From: a virus
DNA: 42,605 nt
IMG/VR virus record: IMGVR_UViG_3300033149_004289
Coordinates: 1 to 42,605 of that record
Reading direction: 5' to 3' (one strand)
In this document: one piece after another, positions 16,818 to 26,399 of the stretch
Numbering within the stretch: the stretch's first letter is position 1
Layout of the letters: every line of letters begins with the position of its first letter
Notes under the pieces: model-generated
Seen by the model: the letters and a program-made list of their open reading frames with translations, nothing else
What the model was told of the DNA's origin: nothing
Databases searched by the model: none
Translations under genes and position numbers: made by a program

Positions 16818-17623
16818 TGGCTTATGGTAGTTTATGGGAAGGTTATGATAATATAAGCAAACAAGACCAATTGATAATTGGCTGGGAACATTGGAAAAGG
16901 ACAGGTGAAATACCTGAACAGGTAGATGAAGCAGTTGGTGATAAATTAAGAATGCTGATTAAAGCATATAGAAGTAATCCATATTTCGCAAAATATATGG
17001 ATGAAAGAATGTTAAAGGATAAACCTAAACCTAAAAATTTTAATAAAGAGAAAGCAAAAAAACTTTATAAATATTGTAGTTATTATAAAAAATATGGCAA
17101 GTTGCCAGATGATATTCCAGATGATTGGCGTAAAACAATGGAAAATATTATTAAAAGTGGTAACTTAAATAGGGTACTTGAAAAGAATAAGGAAAATTTA
17201 GAATTATTAAAAAATAATGCTTGGTCATTATCCTGGGAGGAAAGAAATAAATTTGTTGATGATTTATTGAAAAAAGCACAGGCGGTTGGTAGTGTGAAAA
17301 CTGCTAAAGCAAAGAATGTAGTAAGTGAAATAGAAAATAAAATAAAACAGAGATTGTTGAAACAAATGAGTAATAATCCTGTTATTACTTCTTATGGAAC
17401 AAGAGAAAAAATATTAACACGAACATTTAGCATTCCTGAATCAGAAACCACCAAGCCACCTACTAATAATAATTTATCTAATACTGGTATATCTCATTCA
17501 TCTGGCGGGCATACTGGTGGCGGTTTATCTGGTGGTAGTTCATCTGGTGGTAGTTATAGATATCCGAGCTATTCGAGTTATCTGAGTTATTCGAGTTATC
17601 CGAGTTATCCAAGTTATTTTTAG
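16817..17623 (+). CDS. Virion-associated protein with Gly/Ser and Tyr-Ser-Pro repeat tail (268 aa)
   Basis: ATG 16817 overlaps the preceding stop and has AAGGAGGTTGG; the TTG at 16811 is less likely. Residues 1-200 are charged and helical. Residues about 215-250 are low-complexity Gly/Ser/Thr, and the last 20 or so residues are a 9-bp-periodic run of S-Y-P and S-Y-S triplets ending P-S-Y-F. The following gene begins with the same repeat. Role unknown; perhaps an ejection or tail-tip protein with an adhesive or flexible tail. Confidence 0.65.
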   Translation: MAYGSLWEGYDNISKQDQLIIGWEHWKRTGEIPEQVDEAVGDKLRMLIKAYRSNPYFAKYMDERMLKDKPKPKNFNKEKAKKLYKYCSYYKKYGKLPDDIPDDWRKTMENIIKSGNLNRVLEKNKENLELLKNNAWSLSWEERNKFVDDLLKKAQAVGSVKTAKAKNVVSEIENKIKQRLLKQMSNNPVITSYGTREKILTRTFSIPESETTKPPTNNNLSNTGISHSSGGHTGGGLSGGSSSGGSYRYPSYSSYLSYSSYPSYPSYF

Positions 17624-17712
17624 AGGAGGTAAATATGTTAAGTTATCCGAGTTATTCAAGTTATTTTGATACAAATGCTTATAATCCTTTGAGTTATTCG
17701 AGTTATGAGAAT
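17560..17712 (+). repeat. Degenerate 9-bp tandem repeat (AGTTATYCG) spanning two genes
   Basis: Units close to AGTTATCCG and AGTTATTCG occur in three clusters: about 17570-17620 (end of the first gene), 17640-17665 (start of the second) and 17690-17705. In frame they encode S-Y-P and S-Y-S. The clusters flank the stop, ribosome binding site and start between the two genes. Confidence 0.75.
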
Positions 17713-17895
17713 TCGCTTAATTATAAGCAGAAGAGTAGTAACAAAAAATATGGCAGTTATTTTGTCAATGCAATGAGGAAGGTGTTGCTAAAAAAAGGGG
17801 CAAATTTAAATACTGGTAAGAGTGGGACAAAGAACATTAGTTCTTTTAATCCACAAGCGTTTGATTTAGGTAGAGTTTTAGAAAAATTGAAGTAG
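17635..17895 (+). CDS. Small protein starting with the Tyr-Ser-Pro repeat (86 aa)
   Basis: ATG follows TAGAGGAGGTAAAT. The product begins M-L-S-Y-P-S-Y-S-S-Y-F, nearly the C-terminus of the preceding protein, and has a second short repeat (L-S-Y-S-S-Y) near residue 20. The rest is basic, ending L-G-R-V-L-E-K-L-K. The repeated DNA on both sides of the gene boundary suggests that the two genes arose by slippage or duplication within one repeat tract. Function not recognised. Confidence 0.6.
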   Translation: MLSYPSYSSYFDTNAYNPLSYSSYENSLNYKQKSSNKKYGSYFVNAMRKVLLKKGANLNTGKSGTKNISSFNPQAFDLGRVLEKLK

Positions 17896-17907
17896 GGGGT
17901 GAATAAA

Positions 17908-19329
17908 GTGGTTAATTATACAGGTAACGAGAAACTTTCAGATGTAGATGTTAAACCGCTTAATATAGGAGTTTCATTCATTAAATCAGATAATAATTCG
18001 AAGAATATTTCAGCAGAAGAGCTTAAGCAACAGGATAAAGCATATTCTGTTGTAAAAGAAGTTATTGCTAAGGATTTATATAGAAATGACATATCTATCC
18101 CACAAGACGAAATAGATTTTGCGGTTTCATCCCCACGATTAAGAAGCGGGGTAACCTCAAAAGATAATGCATATATAAGTGAGATTATAAGAGGTGCGAC
18201 TGAGGTTAAAGAGGTTGAAACACCTGATGGTAAAGTTCCAGTTTATGTGAAGAAGGAAGAAGAGATAATAAAAAAGGGTGATAAAAAAATAAAACAAACA
18301 GTTTATAATTATGCTTTTATTACTAAAAATGGCACTTATTTTAATACATTCGTTAAAACCTTACCAGATAAGAAAGAACCACCTACAGATGATACTACTA
18401 AAACCTCTAATACTACTAAAATTCCTCCTGCATATATACGCAAAATAGGGTATGCTAAAGCTGCTTTAAAATTGCCCACATTAGAAAAAACTCTTTCTAA
18501 GAAACAAAAGCATGAATACAAGGCTATTACTGCAACATCGAAAGGTTGGATGGATGCACGATATGGTTCTGGAGTTGGTGGGGCTTTAGCTAATTTAGCA
18601 TTGATGTATTTTACTGGGAAGGCAAAAGATAAAAAGTTTGCAAGGGAAGAAGCAGCGAAAGTTGTTCCTGAACTTGAAAATACTGCAAAAAAATATAGGC
18701 AAGAAAAAGAAGCAGTTAATAGTTTACTTGATTTTGGCAAAATAAAGAATAAGGTTTACTATTTAGGTAAAGACAAACAATACCATACTGCAAGTTTAGA
18801 CTCTAAAACTACAAATAAATATAAAACAATACTGAAAAAGATTGGGGTTGATCCTAAGATGGTTGATACAGTTAACAAACAATTGCAAACTGCTAATACT
18901 CCAGAAAGCAGAAAACAAGCATTGAAAAATTTGCAGATGATAAATAGGATCATAAATACATGGTATGATGAAACTATTAAGAAATATGAAACTGATGTTG
19001 AAAAATTAAAGAAGTTTGCAGAAGGCAAAGGAGGTTTACCTAAAGATGTTGCAAGTTTTGAAGTTACCAGAGAAGGAGTGAAAAGGCCTTTAACACAGGA
19101 AGAAAAAAGTAAGGCAACATATCAAATGCTTTTGCAGAAGGCAAAATTGCAGGCTCTGCTTGATAAACTACAAAGTACTGGTTTAAAGAATGAAAAAACA
19201 AAAGCAGAAATAGCAAGGATTAAATCACAAATAAATCAAATAAATGCAAAAACAAAAGCAATCAAAGAAGGCAAAATGTCAAGTGCTGATGAATTTATTA
19301 AAACATTTATGGAAGCATTAAAGAAATAA
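17908..19329 (+). CDS. Putative internal virion (ejection) protein (473 aa)
   Basis: No ATG fits. AGGGGGTGA at 17894-17902 best serves the GTG at 17908; GTG 17899 in the same frame is an alternative. The protein is Lys-rich and mostly helical with coiled-coil-like stretches, notably residues 330-470, and a short Thr/Pro linker near residue 155. Between the tail and the large ejection-like gene, this fits the multi-gene ejection cluster of podoviruses, but I recognise no specific family. Confidence 0.55.
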   Translation: MVNYTGNEKLSDVDVKPLNIGVSFIKSDNNSKNISAEELKQQDKAYSVVKEVIAKDLYRNDISIPQDEIDFAVSSPRLRSGVTSKDNAYISEIIRGATEVKEVETPDGKVPVYVKKEEEIIKKGDKKIKQTVYNYAFITKNGTYFNTFVKTLPDKKEPPTDDTTKTSNTTKIPPAYIRKIGYAKAALKLPTLEKTLSKKQKHEYKAITATSKGWMDARYGSGVGGALANLALMYFTGKAKDKKFAREEAAKVVPELENTAKKYRQEKEAVNSLLDFGKIKNKVYYLGKDKQYHTASLDSKTTNKYKTILKKIGVDPKMVDTVNKQLQTANTPESRKQALKNLQMINRIINTWYDETIKKYETDVEKLKKFAEGKGGLPKDVASFEVTREGVKRPLTQEEKSKATYQMLLQKAKLQALLDKLQSTGLKNEKTKAEIARIKSQINQINAKTKAIKEGKMSSADEFIKTFMEALKK

Positions 19330-19338
19330 GAGGGGATT

Positions 19339-22300
19339 ATGGCGAAAGCAAAAAATATTAGCTCTTTTTTAACAGAAGAACAGCTAAAGAAACTTGCTGA
19401 AATTGTTGCAAAAGATCCTGAAAGATATTATAACCAGAGTAGGCTATTTCTTGAACTTGAAAGTGCAATTAATCCTGAACAGGCAAAATTATTAAACGTT
19501 ATTCAGTCTACTGCAAAAGCATATCTTCCTAAAGGGTATGAATCCAAAAAAGCAAGTGAAGTATTTGAGAAGTATCCGCAGATAAAGGAAGCTGTTGAAA
19601 AAGATCCTAAGAAAGCATTTAAAATACTGTACCAAATGTATAATACCCGTAAGTTTGATAAAGAAGCTCCGTATTTGGTTCCACTTATGGATTATACAAA
19701 GGCGAAACTTTTACAAAAAAATATAGATCCTACTGATGTAATAGAAAAGAAAGGGACTGTTAAAAAGACTTGGGAGTTTATTGGCAATGTATTACAGTTG
19801 CCTGCAAACCTACTTGCAGGTGCTACACAAAAAACTTTAAAACTTACATCTGGTAAAAAACCAGTTGCTCCTGTCAAATTATGGGGAGGTAGTTGGAGTG
19901 ATGTAATACATAGTGAGTATATTAAAAAACATCCAGAATTGCTTGATATAATTAGAAAAGTTGCAATGAATGAACAATTAACAAATAAAGAATTAGAAAA
20001 ATATAAAAAAATGCAAAAAACTACAATGTGGGGTGGGTTAGCTGGTGATGTGATTCTTGACCCGTCAAATTTGGTAGGTGGGGTTGCAACAAAATTAAAT
20101 AAGTTTAAAAAAGCATTAAAAACTGTAAAGACTGGGACAGAACTTTCAACGAAAGCTAATAAACTTGTTTCAATTGCAAATGCTTCTATTGATATAGCAA
20201 AAGGGATGAAAAAAGTAGGAGCTGCGAAGAAAATTTTAAGATCAAGCGAAAGGATATTGGATATACTTGGGGATACAAGCAAACTTGACAAATCTGCTAA
20301 AGCTGTAAATAAAATTGCTAAAGCAACACAAGAAGTAGAAAATATAAAGCAAGCATTAAAAACAGTTGATAAGATTAAAGAAGCAAAAAGATTATTAAAG
20401 AATATAACAAAAGCTCAAAAACGTCTTTATGAGTTTGATAAAGCAATAAAAGCAGTTAAAACAAGTAAAACAGCAAGAAAGGCAGGTGAGTTTGCTGAAG
20501 TTGTTGAAAAAGGAAGCAAAGTTGTAAGCAAACCTGCGATTACAGGAAGCAAATATTTAAAAGGTAAACTTGCTGGATTAAGACGTCTTTTTATTTCAGA
20601 TTTTGCACGTCCACTTGAGAATATAAAAGAACAAGCAAAGATTGTAGAAAATGTATATAAATCTATAACAAACAAGGCACAACAGGATATTCATGCTATG
20701 TTAAAAGCAGTTGCAAAAAAACATAAAATGAAAGTTGATGATATAAGTAAAATTGCAACAGATTTTATTGAAAAAGGAGAAAAAGCAAATATTCCTAAAT
20801 TAATAGCAGAAGATTTAAAACCTTTAAAGGATTACTATTCTGATTTTAATAGGCATTTAATAATACAAGAAGCAATAGCAAATGCTAATTATACTCCTAT
20901 TGGTATGAGTGAAAAGAAAATTAGTGAGTTTAGAAAGATTATCAAACCTCTTAAGGGGTTTGATAGACTTAACAACGAAAACAGATTGCTTTTTGAAAAG
21001 GCTTATAAAAAAGCATTTGATTGGCTAAAAGATAATTATACACCAAAACTTGGCAGTGATTTGTTAGTTGAAACTTCAAAAGCTGATAACATAGCAACTG
21101 CTGTAGAGGAATATTTACATCACACAATTACTGATGATTTTAGAAAATACCTTGAAGCAATAGACAAATCTCCTACAAAGCAAAAGGCTACTAAATCAAT
21201 TAAATTTGGTTTTCAAAAATTAAGAAAACTGGATGCACCTGTTAGCGAAATAAATAAGCTTGCTGAACAAGGTAAATTATTTGAAGGATTTAAAGGAAAA
21301 GTATTTGAAGAAGACTTAAGAAAACTTACACTTGCAAGAGTTGCTAAAGGGACTAAGTCTGTTTTTTATAACAAATTTATAGACAGCTTAAGGGAGATGG
21401 TTAAAAAGAACGAAGGCAAGTTGTTTTTAAAGAAATATAAAAAAGGTTATGTAAACATAGCAAAATACTTAAAATTAGATGAACCTGTATTTGCTCCTGA
21501 AGATATCGCAAAAACGTTAGAAATACTTAATAATCCTGTTAGATTTAAAGGGGTATTAAAACAGGTATTTAAACTTTATGATACAACATTATCATTTATT
21601 AAAGGTATGCTTACGGTTGGGTCATTACCTAAAGGTGTGTCGTTTTTTACAAGAAACATGGTAGGGAATATATTTAATTCTTTGCTTTCGGATGTTAGTA
21701 CAGCATCTCTAACTAAAGGCTGGGCTTTAGCATTGAGACTTATGAAAAACTCTGAAGCGGTTAAATCTTTTGTAACGAAGAATGGTAAAGTTTATACAAT
21801 CAAAAAAGTTGCTCAACTGCTCAGGGAACATGGTATTTTAGAAGGGGAATTTGCAACTGAAATATTGCAAGATATAGAGACTTCGGGGAAGGCTTTAAAA
21901 AGAGTGGGGGGGAAGATATTGCTTGCTCCTCAAAAAGCAGGTGCTAAGCTAAATGAATTAATAGAAAGCCATGCTAAGATAGGTTTGTTTATTGGTGCTT
22001 TAATTGATGGCAAACCTCCTGTTGAAGCAGCACGGGAGGTTAAAAAGATATTGTTTGATTATAGTGATCTAACTACATTTGAGAAGCAAGTGATGAAAAG
22101 AATAGTACCATTCTGGACATGGATGAGGAAAAATATAGGTTTACAATTAGAAAAAATGCTTACAAAACCTTATTCAAGAGGTTATAGAATTATAACTAAA
22201 GCAGAAAGAGATATTAAGTCTCAGAAAGAAACTATAATTAACCCTAATTATAAAACTGGATTTCTTGCAAATAAAAACGCTTTGGTTTTGTGGAAAGATC

Positions 22301-23022
22301 CTGTTAATAGAAAGGCTTTATTGTTTATGCTGGATGGTTTTACACCTAATTACGATTTAAATGAGATAATAAGAATTCTTAAAAATCCACAGCAATTTGC
22401 TTCTGAAAATATTAATCCAGTTTTAAATATGCTGTTAGGTGCTATATTTGATTGGGATGTTGAGAAAAAGCGTCCTTTTACAGAATTACATGGGAAGAAA
22501 GTAGGATTGCCTGAAGCATTATTTAACAGACTTATTAAATTATCGCCTTTTTATAGATTGTGGAGTAACAATATTTTTGGTTTAAGAGGTAATGCAAAAA
22601 GACTTGATATATTTAATCGGATTAATACATTGCCTGAAAAGTCAAGACTGCAAAAAGTGATGTCCTTGCTTATTGGTACGCCTTTGGATTATGATGAACG
22701 ATATGCAAGAATTATTAAAAACAGAAACGAAAAACAGGAGTTGTTTAGACAAATAAGTTTAGCTCTTGCTTTGTTGAAAAAATTTAGGGCTAAATATGCT
22801 GGTAATAAATATCCTAAAAAGGATATGAAAGAAATAGCTCAAACTATACTTAATATATATAATGCTATTCAAGGTGGTATGAAAGCAGGTTATATAACAG
22901 CTCGAGATAAAAGGCTTATATCTTACTTCAAACGATTGTTAATAGACTTTGCTAAAACTGATGCAGGGTATAAACTACGTGCGGGTTTACTGAAACCCGG
23001 AGACTTAAAGGGGACTAAATGA
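19339..23022 (+). CDS. Large internal virion/ejection protein (1227 aa)
   Basis: A long Lys/Ala-rich helical protein. Around residues 895-935 it contains L-F-D-Y-S-D-L-T-T-F-E-K-Q-V-M-K-R-I-V-P-F-W-T-W and then R-K-N, a motif shared by many large podovirus internal virion proteins and polyvalent phage proteins. A hydrophobic stretch near residue 755-800 could insert in membranes. Such proteins are ejected before DNA to form a conduit across the envelope. The N-terminal 150 residues show no transglycosylase motif. The stop overlaps the fibre start (ATGA). Confidence 0.65.
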   Translation: MAKAKNISSFLTEEQLKKLAEIVAKDPERYYNQSRLFLELESAINPEQAKLLNVIQSTAKAYLPKGYESKKASEVFEKYPQIKEAVEKDPKKAFKILYQMYNTRKFDKEAPYLVPLMDYTKAKLLQKNIDPTDVIEKKGTVKKTWEFIGNVLQLPANLLAGATQKTLKLTSGKKPVAPVKLWGGSWSDVIHSEYIKKHPELLDIIRKVAMNEQLTNKELEKYKKMQKTTMWGGLAGDVILDPSNLVGGVATKLNKFKKALKTVKTGTELSTKANKLVSIANASIDIAKGMKKVGAAKKILRSSERILDILGDTSKLDKSAKAVNKIAKATQEVENIKQALKTVDKIKEAKRLLKNITKAQKRLYEFDKAIKAVKTSKTARKAGEFAEVVEKGSKVVSKPAITGSKYLKGKLAGLRRLFISDFARPLENIKEQAKIVENVYKSITNKAQQDIHAMLKAVAKKHKMKVDDISKIATDFIEKGEKANIPKLIAEDLKPLKDYYSDFNRHLIIQEAIANANYTPIGMSEKKISEFRKIIKPLKGFDRLNNENRLLFEKAYKKAFDWLKDNYTPKLGSDLLVETSKADNIATAVEEYLHHTITDDFRKYLEAIDKSPTKQKATKSIKFGFQKLRKLDAPVSEINKLAEQGKLFEGFKGKVFEEDLRKLTLARVAKGTKSVFYNKFIDSLREMVKKNEGKLFLKKYKKGYVNIAKYLKLDEPVFAPEDIAKTLEILNNPVRFKGVLKQVFKLYDTTLSFIKGMLTVGSLPKGVSFFTRNMVGNIFNSLLSDVSTASLTKGWALALRLMKNSEAVKSFVTKNGKVYTIKKVAQLLREHGILEGEFATEILQDIETSGKALKRVGGKILLAPQKAGAKLNELIESHAKIGLFIGALIDGKPPVEAAREVKKILFDYSDLTTFEKQVMKRIVPFWTWMRKNIGLQLEKMLTKPYSRGYRIITKAERDIKSQKETIINPNYKTGFLANKNALVLWKDPVNRKALLFMLDGFTPNYDLNEIIRILKNPQQFASENINPVLNMLLGAIFDWDVEKKRPFTELHGKKVGLPEALFNRLIKLSPFYRLWSNNIFGLRGNAKRLDIFNRINTLPEKSRLQKVMSLLIGTPLDYDERYARIIKNRNEKQELFRQISLALALLKKFRAKYAGNKYPKKDMKEIAQTILNIYNAIQGGMKAGYITARDKRLISYFKRLLIDFAKTDAGYKLRAGLLKPGDLKGTK

Positions 23023-24500
23023 AGTTTGAAGGATTTAATTTTAATATATTTGGCATAAAAGATTTTAACATCTTAAGTGCTTTTAAAAGTTTGATAAAAC
23101 AGAGTGCTCTTATCAGAGATGATTTGCAAGAAAACGAAACTAAAATTAATGATAATACAAGACAATTGCAAAATCATATAAAGGATGAAATAACAAAAAC
23201 TAATAAAGTACACGGAATAAAACAAGGAACTGGTGGGCAGTTTGATGCAGACAAATTGGATGGATATGAGGCTGATGACTTTCTATTAAAAGCAGATTAT
23301 AATGCAATGTTATTAACTGCTTTTTTAACGGATACTAATTCTGACGTATCGGGATACTATTATTATACGTATATATCTGAACCTGCTTCGTCTACATTAA
23401 CGATAACAAATATAGAAGTAGGTAATAATCAAATTTTGTTTAGTTTTATAAATGACAATGATGAAGGTTTGCCTACTATATTAGCAAGTGGTAATTACAT
23501 AGCACGTATTGTTGCGAATAAAACAAATAAAAAAATGACTATAAAATTAAAATTTGCTTTATATGAAAGGGATAGTTCGAACGGGGATGAAACGTTAATT
23601 TTAGAAAGTAATGAATCAGAAGATTTATTAACTTCTAACGAAGAGCGTATTATTACTGCTTATTTGCAAGATGATTATCTAATTTCGATAGGCAATAGGC
23701 TTGTTTTTAAATTAATTGCTAATGTTACTGGAGCGGGGGGATTAACAACAGATGTTACTGTTTATTTAGGGGATACAGATGATAGCAGATTTGCTTTAAA
23801 CACTACAACTTCATCTTTTAAAGAAATTTTTGCATTAGAGGACTTGAGTAATGTTGATGATGAAGTAATTTTAACAAAATTAAAGAATGTGGATGGTAGT
23901 GGGAGTGGATTAAATGCAGATATGTTAGACGGTTTTCAAGCAAGTAGTTATTACAATCCCGTTGCAGGGACTTTATTAAGTTTGGATAATAATGCAAAAT
24001 TTCCAAACTCTGTACTTTATACAGGTAGTGGGAACGGTTTAGATGCAGATAAACTTGACGGGCAAGAAGGAACTTATTATGCGGATAGTAATCTATCTAA
24101 TGTTGATGACAATACAATACTTGACAAACTGAAAAGCGTAGATGGTGCTGGTAGCGAACTTGATGCTGATTATGTAAGAGGACTTCCAGCAGATTTTACA
24201 AATTCAAAAAACACAAATGGATATACAAAATTGCCAAACGGGATAATTATCCAGTGGGGGAAAATAAATGGAACTTCCGATGGGGGGTACATTGGTGTAG
24301 ATGTTACTTTTCCTGTTGCTTTTCCTAATACAGTATTATCAATTCAAGTAACACCAAAAGATATCTCTGGTGCAGGGAAGGCTGAAATAGGAACATATAA
24401 ATATATAACTAATGAAAGTTTTAGATGTTATGTAGAAATGTCTAACAATTTAGTTGATGGAGTAACTTTAGAAGGTTTTTGGTTAGCGATAGGTTACTAA
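23019..24500 (+). CDS. Tail fibre protein (493 aa)
   Basis: Receptor-binding fibre. It has repeats of the type D-A-D-K-L-D-G-x-x-A-x-x-F/Y (first at residues 76-90, then twice near 300-350 and a degenerate copy near 395), common in fibre shafts. The C-terminal tip has G-Y-T-K-L-P-N-G-I-I-I-Q-W-G, V-T-F-P-V-A-F-P-N-T-V and a final W-L-A-I-G-Y, the classic gp53-like fibre tip. The N-terminus (first 60 residues, helical) probably attaches to the tail. A beta domain at 110-270 is an additional module. The chaperone-like gene follows. Confidence 0.85.
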   Translation: MKFEGFNFNIFGIKDFNILSAFKSLIKQSALIRDDLQENETKINDNTRQLQNHIKDEITKTNKVHGIKQGTGGQFDADKLDGYEADDFLLKADYNAMLLTAFLTDTNSDVSGYYYYTYISEPASSTLTITNIEVGNNQILFSFINDNDEGLPTILASGNYIARIVANKTNKKMTIKLKFALYERDSSNGDETLILESNESEDLLTSNEERIITAYLQDDYLISIGNRLVFKLIANVTGAGGLTTDVTVYLGDTDDSRFALNTTTSSFKEIFALEDLSNVDDEVILTKLKNVDGSGSGLNADMLDGFQASSYYNPVAGTLLSLDNNAKFPNSVLYTGSGNGLDADKLDGQEGTYYADSNLSNVDDNTILDKLKSVDGAGSELDADYVRGLPADFTNSKNTNGYTKLPNGIIIQWGKINGTSDGGYIGVDVTFPVAFPNTVLSIQVTPKDISGAGKAEIGTYKYITNESFRCYVEMSNNLVDGVTLEGFWLAIGY

Positions 24501-24513
24501 AGGAGGTAAAGAT

Positions 24514-24909
24514 ATGAAATACGGTGTTTTTAACGAAAAAGGCTTGCCGAAAGCGTTTTATGATAGCGAAATACATAAAATCATACCGAGTAAAGCAATA
24601 AAAATTACAGACGAACAATGGCAGAATTTAATAACAGGCAATAAAATTTTAAAAGATGGACAAGTGATTGATGTGACGGATAAAGTTTGGGATGACACAC
24701 AACAAGATTGGATTGATAAAGCAACTTGCGATTGGTATTTAAAACAGGAACAGATAAAAAAATATAAAAAGAAAATCAAAAAAGCAAGGCAGTATATATT
24801 GCAAGCACAAACTTATGTATTAGACAATGATAAAATACAAGCACGTATAAACAAATATAAAAATGCAATAGTAGAATATAAAAACAAAATAAAGGAGTTA
24901 AGAGAATGA
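24514..24909 (+). CDS. Tail fibre assembly chaperone-like protein (131 aa)
   Basis: ATG preceded by AAAGGAGGTAAAGAT, directly after the fibre gene. The N-terminus (Y-G-V-F-N-E-K-G-L-P-K-A-F-Y-D, then I-P-S-K-A-I-K-I-T-D-E-Q-W-Q-N-L) is the usual pattern of phage tail-fibre assembly proteins, followed by a Lys-rich coiled coil of about 60 residues. It probably helps the fibre trimerise. The stop overlaps the next start. Confidence 0.65.
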   Translation: MKYGVFNEKGLPKAFYDSEIHKIIPSKAIKITDEQWQNLITGNKILKDGQVIDVTDKVWDDTQQDWIDKATCDWYLKQEQIKKYKKKIKKARQYILQAQTYVLDNDKIQARINKYKNAIVEYKNKIKELRE

Positions 24910-25226
24910 CAGTTGATGAAAAGATAAGGATGCACGAAGCAAATTGTTTAGAAAAGAGGCAGAGTGAATTGGAAATAGTGAGGCATGATATTGAAGAACT
25001 AAAGAAAAAAATAGATTTATTATTAGAAAAAGAGGAGGCAAAGCTGATGTCAATAATGGAGATGGGCAAAGAAAATGCCGAATTAAGAATGCGACTTGAG
25101 AACCTTGAAAAGAACTTTGAGGAACGCAAACAAGATAACAGGGCTGCTATATCTTTGAGTATAGCGATTATTAGCGTTATAATGAATATATTAGTTTTAA
25201 TCTTTAAAATCAAGGGGGCAATATGA
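24906..25226 (+). CDS. Holin-like coiled-coil membrane protein, XhlA type (106 aa)
   Basis: Residues 15-80 form a strong coiled coil (E-E-L-K-K-K-I-D-L-L-L-E-K, L-R-M-R-L-E-N-L-E-K-N-F), and residues 84-103 a single membrane helix (A-I-S-L-S-I-A-I-I-S-V-I-M-N-I-L-V-L-I). This is the layout of XhlA-like lysis proteins. Starts in ATGA overlap with the chaperone gene and overlaps the next small membrane gene the same way, within a compact lysis cassette. Confidence 0.65.
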   Translation: MTVDEKIRMHEANCLEKRQSELEIVRHDIEELKKKIDLLLEKEEAKLMSIMEMGKENAELRMRLENLEKNFEERKQDNRAAISLSIAIISVIMNILVLIFKIKGAI

Positions 25227-25327
25227 TTGATAAAGATAATGATTTTCAGTTTGTTTCAGGGATTATTGTTACTCTCATTATAGGATTATTTGTGTTAACA
25301 CTTGCAAAGTGTGTAATGGGGGTTTAG
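25223..25327 (+). CDS. Small membrane protein of the lysis cassette (34 aa)
   Basis: Short gene with ATG overlapping the previous stop (ATGA at 25223-25226) and ribosome binding site AAGGGGGCAAT. The product is one membrane helix (G-I-I-V-T-L-I-I-G-L-F-V-L-T-L-A) with an acidic N-terminus. The gap to the next ATG is 1 nt. It may be a second holin component or an antiholin. Confidence 0.6.
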   Translation: MIDKDNDFQFVSGIIVTLIIGLFVLTLAKCVMGV

Positions 25328-25328
25328 T

Positions 25329-25553
25329 ATGAATATAAAATGGTTAAGCAGAAAATTATTTGCTTTTGTTACATTGTTTATAATAGCGGTTTATTTTAAA
25401 TATATTGATAAACTTAGTGATCTATATTTTACTATTATTATACTTGTAAATTATATTACATACTTATACGTTCAAGGTAAGATAGACTTACAGACTTCAA
25501 CTATAGATACTCCTTATTTTAAGTATAAAAAGGAGGATAAAAATGAGACCTAA
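25329..25553 (+). CDS. Holin (74 aa)
   Basis: N-terminal K-W-L-S-R-K-L-F-A-F-V-T-L-F-I-I-A-V-Y-F, a short Lys/Asp turn and a second membrane helix (Y-F-T-I-I-I-L-V-N-Y-I-T-Y-L-Y-V) are typical of two-helix phage holins; the N-terminal W-L-S-R-K-L is common among them. It overlaps the transglycosylase gene by 11 nt. Expected to form the inner-membrane lesion that releases or activates the endolysin. Confidence 0.7.
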   Translation: MNIKWLSRKLFAFVTLFIIAVYFKYIDKLSDLYFTIIILVNYITYLYVQGKIDLQTSTIDTPYFKYKKEDKNET

Positions 25554-26082
25554 GTTTGATAAAAATGAAGTGATTAATATGATTGTGGATGTAAGTAATG
25601 AAAATAAAGTGGAACCTGCAATAATGCTTGCTATTGCAGAGCATGAAAGTAATTTTGATCCACTTGCAAAACGGTTTGAACTTAATATTTATCGCAGGTT
25701 AGCAAGCGGGACTGGTTGGCTTGGCGAATTCTCAGGGCAAGTTTTAAAATATTCAAGGTTGCGTAAGGTTAGTTTTGATACGGAAGCAGCTGATGAAAGT
25801 TTTAGTTACGGATTGTTCCAGATTATGGGTTTTAATTTGAGGCATATGAATTACAATTATCCCGATTTGTCTTCATTTCTTTACGATATTCCAGAGCAAT
25901 GTTTATATGCAATTGCTTTTGTTAAAGATTTGTTAGGCAAATATGATGACTTAAAAGATGTGTTTAGTGTATATAATTCAGGTAAGCCTTATGGCAAGAA
26001 TGGAAGCGGTAAAATATATGCAAATAATGTAATGATAAAATATAAAAAATGGAAAGAGAAAATAGGAAAAGGAGAAATATAA
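25543..26082 (+). CDS. Endolysin, SLT-type lytic transglycosylase (179 aa)
   Basis: Soluble lytic transglycosylase fold: A-I-A-E-H-E-S-N-F-D-P at residues 30-40 with catalytic Glu35, F-S-Y-G-L-F-Q-I-M-G, and V-F-S-V-Y-N-S-G-K-P as the third motif. It cleaves the MurNAc-GlcNAc bond of peptidoglycan. There is no signal peptide, so release depends on the adjacent holin. A segment between the first and second motifs (about residues 40-85) is a little longer than usual. Ribosome binding site AAGGAGGATAAAA. Confidence 0.85.
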   Translation: MRPKFDKNEVINMIVDVSNENKVEPAIMLAIAEHESNFDPLAKRFELNIYRRLASGTGWLGEFSGQVLKYSRLRKVSFDTEAADESFSYGLFQIMGFNLRHMNYNYPDLSSFLYDIPEQCLYAIAFVKDLLGKYDDLKDVFSVYNSGKPYGKNGSGKIYANNVMIKYKKWKEKIGKGEI

Positions 26083-26399
26083 TGCAGATAATTATAGTTG
26101 CATTCTTAACGGGTTTGTTATTAGGTTTTGGTGGTGGGTTTTATACTGGTTATAAAACAACAGAAAAAACAATTATAAACAACATTCAGCAAAAACAGAA
26201 TACTGAAGTTAAAAATTACAATAGGATAACTCAACAGCAGATACAAGAAGTTATTACATACATAGATACAAAGAAGAACTTACACTTAGTAAAAACTAAC
26301 TACATCACTAACTATATAACTAACTCAACTGTTGTAACTAACTTTATTACTAATACATCAACAACCAATAAGACAGGAGGTTTAAAATGGCTCAAGTAG
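26082..26399 (+). CDS. Spanin-like single-pass membrane protein (105 aa)
   Basis: ATG 26082 is preferred (AAAAGGAGAAAT upstream, overlapping the endolysin stop). N-terminal membrane helix (I-I-I-V-A-F-L-T-G-L-L-L-G-F-G-G-G-F), then a predicted helical periplasmic region and a Thr/Asn/Ile repeat region (T-N-Y-I-T-N, encoded by TAACT-like repeats) near the C-terminus. Position after the endolysin matches an inner-membrane spanin of Gram-negative phages, though no separate outer-membrane lipoprotein partner is visible. Confidence 0.5.
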   Translation: MQIIIVAFLTGLLLGFGGGFYTGYKTTEKTIINNIQQKQNTEVKNYNRITQQQIQEVITYIDTKKNLHLVKTNYITNYITNSTVVTNFITNTSTTNKTGGLKWLK

